Assembly: GCA_036496265.1 (NCBI GenBank)
Contig: DASXLL010000327.1
Coordinates: forward strand, 18,922 to 82,921
DNA: 64,000 bases
From: CAYLLN01 sp036496265
GTDB lineage: Bacteria > Planctomycetota > Planctomycetia > Pirellulales > Pirellulaceae
Direction: 5' to 3'
Part shown: positions 62,431-64,000 of the stretch, in pieces
Position numbering within the stretch: the stretch's first letter is position 1
Layout of the letters: each line of letters starts with the position of its first letter
Position numbers and translations under genes: made by a program
The notes under the pieces: model-generated
The model's database searches: none
Seen by the model: the letters and a program-made list of their open reading frames with translations, nothing else
Told to the model about the DNA's origin: nothing

Positions 62431-62563
62431 TAGCCGGGAACAAACTCGGTCCCGGAATTCCGCGAGTGGATACGGAATTCACAGCGCACCGGGAGCATAT
62501 TTGCTCCCGGCAGACGGGTGGCCGCGACGGGTACCTAGTACTCAGTACTCTGTACTTAGTACC
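62431..62563. repeat. A-type palindrome plus GTAC heptamer dyad after glmS
   Basis: TAGCCGGGAAC...GGTCCCGG (62431-62455) and CCGGGAGCATA...CTCCCGGCA (about 62489-62512) form the A-type element. It is followed at 62531-62563 by four units of GTAC heptamers (such as GTACCTA and GTACTCA) and a closing GTACC, which make a self-complementary tract. Confidence 0.85.
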
Positions 62564-62607
62564 ATGTTCTTCTGGAACACGATCCCGCCTCTCTCGGAGC
62601 CCACCTC

Positions 62608-63402
62608 ATGACGTTGCCTCGACTATTGGCCATCCTCGCGCTGTTCACATTCGCCGCGCACGTCGCGGCTCAAGAAAAAACCAGCGCCGACAAGAACAAC
62701 ACGCCGCCTACCGGCTTCAAAGCCCTCTTCAACGGCAAAGACCTCACCGGCTGGAAAGGACTCCCGCTAAAGGAAAACACGAGCCAAAAGAACAAGGCCG
62801 CACGCCCGTTCATCCCGCTGACAATGCCCGAACGGTTGAAAGCGACGCCCGACGAGCTGGCCGCGGCCCAAAAACGCGCCGACGAATCGGCCCACCAGCA
62901 CTGGAAAATCGAAAACGGCGAAATCGTGTTCGACGGCAAAGGCGAAAACCTCTGCACCGAAAAAGACTACGGCAACTTCGAGCTCTACGTCGATTGGAAG
63001 ATCAAAGAAATCGGTGATAGCGGCATTTACGTTCGCGGCACTCCCCAAATCCAAATCTGGGACCCGTTCACCAATCCCAAAATCGGCATGGGCGAGCAGT
63101 GGGGTTCCGGCGGCATTTACAACAACCAGGTCAACCCCAAAGAGCCGCTTGTAATGGCCGACAACCCCATCGGCGCGTGGAATACGTTCTGGATCAAAAT
63201 GATCGGCGACAAAATCACCGTGAAGCTCAACGGCAGTACGGTCGTCGATTTCGTCACGATGGAAAACTACTGGGAGCGCGACAAGCCGCTCTATTCCAAA
63301 GGCACGATCGAGCTCCAGAACCACGGCAATACTTTGTGGTTCCGAAACATCTATATTAAAGAGTTGCCCGACCAACCGGGCTCCCGCGCCGGCTCACAGT
63401 AG
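62608..63402 (+). CDS. Secreted DUF1080 (3-keto-disaccharide hydrolase-like) protein
   Basis: 264 residues. Signal peptide about 1-21 (HVAAQE end). Residues about 35-250: FKALFNGKDLTGWKGLPLKE, then GEIVFDGKGENLCTEKDYGN and GSGGIYNNQVNPKEPL, DUF1080 signatures. Members of this beta-jelly-roll family include 3-keto-glycoside hydrolases and are abundant in planctomycetes. Followed closely by the glutathione peroxidase gene. Confidence 0.93.
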   Translation: MTLPRLLAILALFTFAAHVAAQEKTSADKNNTPPTGFKALFNGKDLTGWKGLPLKENTSQKNKAARPFIPLTMPERLKATPDELAAAQKRADESAHQHWKIENGEIVFDGKGENLCTEKDYGNFELYVDWKIKEIGDSGIYVRGTPQIQIWDPFTNPKIGMGEQWGSGGIYNNQVNPKEPLVMADNPIGAWNTFWIKMIGDKITVKLNGSTVVDFVTMENYWERDKPLYSKGTIELQNHGNTLWFRNIYIKELPDQPGSRAGSQ

Positions 63403-63460
63403 CATGGACTGTGCCCGCCACCGCCTAAAAAACACTTCGCCTTACTAAAGGATTGACCCC

Positions 63461-64000
63461 ATGACCACGTTCTATTCGACACTGCTGCTAACGGGCCTCC
63501 TTGCTGTCATCGCCAATTCCGCCCTCGCCGAAGACTCCGCCTCGAGCCCGCTCGGCTTCAAGATGAAATCGATCACAGGCCAGGACGTGGACCTCTCCGA
63601 TTACAAAGGCAAAGTCGTCCTGATGGTCAACGTCGCCAGCAAATGTGGCTACACGCCCCAGTACGAAGGCCTCGAGAGTCTATACGAAAAATACCAGGAC
63701 AAAGGCTTCGCCGTCCTCGGCTTTCCTTGCAACCAGTTCCTTTGGCAAGAGCCCGGCAGCGACGCCCAAATTGCCGACTTCTGCTCAAAGACTTACCACG
63801 TAAAATTCCCCATGTTCTCCAAAATCGACGTCAACGGCAAAGCCGCCGCGCCGCTCTACCAATACCTGACCGCGCTCGACACCAAGCCCGCCAAGAAGGG
63901 CAAAATCTCCTGGAACTTCGAGAAATTCGTGATCGGCAAAGACGGCCAGGTCGTCGCCCGGTTTGCACCTGGGACCGAACCAGATTCCAAGGAAATCGTA
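63461..64000 (+). CDS. Exported glutathione peroxidase (truncated by window end)
   Basis: The first 180 codons are present. Signal peptide about 1-23 (ANSALAED). Catalytic Cys in VASKCGYTPQYEGLESLYEK, Gln in LGFPCNQFLWQEPG, and Trp in ISWNFEKFVIGKDG. It reduces hydroperoxides. The stop codon is beyond 64000. Confidence 0.92.
   Translation, partial: MTTFYSTLLLTGLLAVIANSALAEDSASSPLGFKMKSITGQDVDLSDYKGKVVLMVNVASKCGYTPQYEGLESLYEKYQDKGFAVLGFPCNQFLWQEPGSDAQIADFCSKTYHVKFPMFSKIDVNGKAAAPLYQYLTALDTKPAKKGKISWNFEKFVIGKDGQVVARFAPGTEPDSKEIV

Overview
The window is high-GC and reads as the chromosome of a planctomycete of the Pirellulales type. The clues are a DUF1559 pseudopilin-like gene followed by a small lipoprotein, a BBP7-type outer-membrane protein, a DUF1080 hydrolase, a Tat-exported Gfo/Idh/MocA oxidoreductase, a subunit of the formyltransferase/hydrolase (Fhc) C1 complex, futalosine-pathway menaquinone genes, and an S10/spc ribosomal operon without L30. 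No rRNA, tRNA, CRISPR array, prophage or insertion sequence was recognised.

Layout. 0-12 kb: TPR lipoprotein, small lipoprotein, a secreted Cys/His/Gly-rich mini-protein, a membrane pair (one HTTM), a hybrid histidine kinase, a decayed gene, GroES, a prenyltransferase-fold protein, an MFS exporter, a double PRC-barrel protein and a Tat-exported Cys-rich lipoprotein. 12-28 kb: MqnE, small unknown genes with a frameshifted retropepsin, a large esterase, an aminotransferase, BBP7 protein, MnmE, a HEAT protein, a Gfo/Idh oxidoreductase and MqnA-MqnC. 28-41 kb: MobA, FhcC, CPBP protease, metallophosphoesterase, DUF1559 module, MetF, a DUF692/DUF2063 (MNIO and partner) pair, ABC permease, YgiQ and FabF. 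41-55 kb: rpsJ-rplC-rplD-rplW-rplB-rpsS-rplV-rpsC-rplP-rpmC-rpsQ-rplN-rplX-rplE-rpsN-rpsH-rplF-rplR-rpsE-rplO-secY-adk, then an S41 protease. 55-64 kb: M50 protease, membrane protein, Tpx, a STAS-like protein, ROK kinase, GlmS, a DUF1080 protein and a truncated glutathione peroxidase.

Two themes stand out. First, the MNIO-type peptide-modifying enzyme and its partner at 33.6-35.4 kb have no precursor gene beside them, while two exported Cys-rich proteins that could serve as substrates lie elsewhere in the window (2.8 and 11.7 kb). A trans-encoded, bufferin-like metal-binding RiPP system is a reasonable hypothesis but is not shown by sequence alone. Second, the intergenic DNA is full of inverted repeats. 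Several families consist of 7-nt (sometimes 8-nt) units arranged as two arms of an imperfect dyad. They occupy most gaps of the ribosomal operon, supply stop codons to neighbouring genes, and sit in frame inside at least three proteins (aminotransferase, S41 protease, DUF692 enzyme) and at the C-terminus of MqnA.

Functionally the window combines menaquinone synthesis by the futalosine route, C1 and folate chemistry, amino-sugar supply (GlmS, ROK kinase), translation and secretion, and cell-envelope proteins. Start sites were chosen from Shine-Dalgarno spacing and family N-termini; GTG or TTG starts are flagged in the entries.
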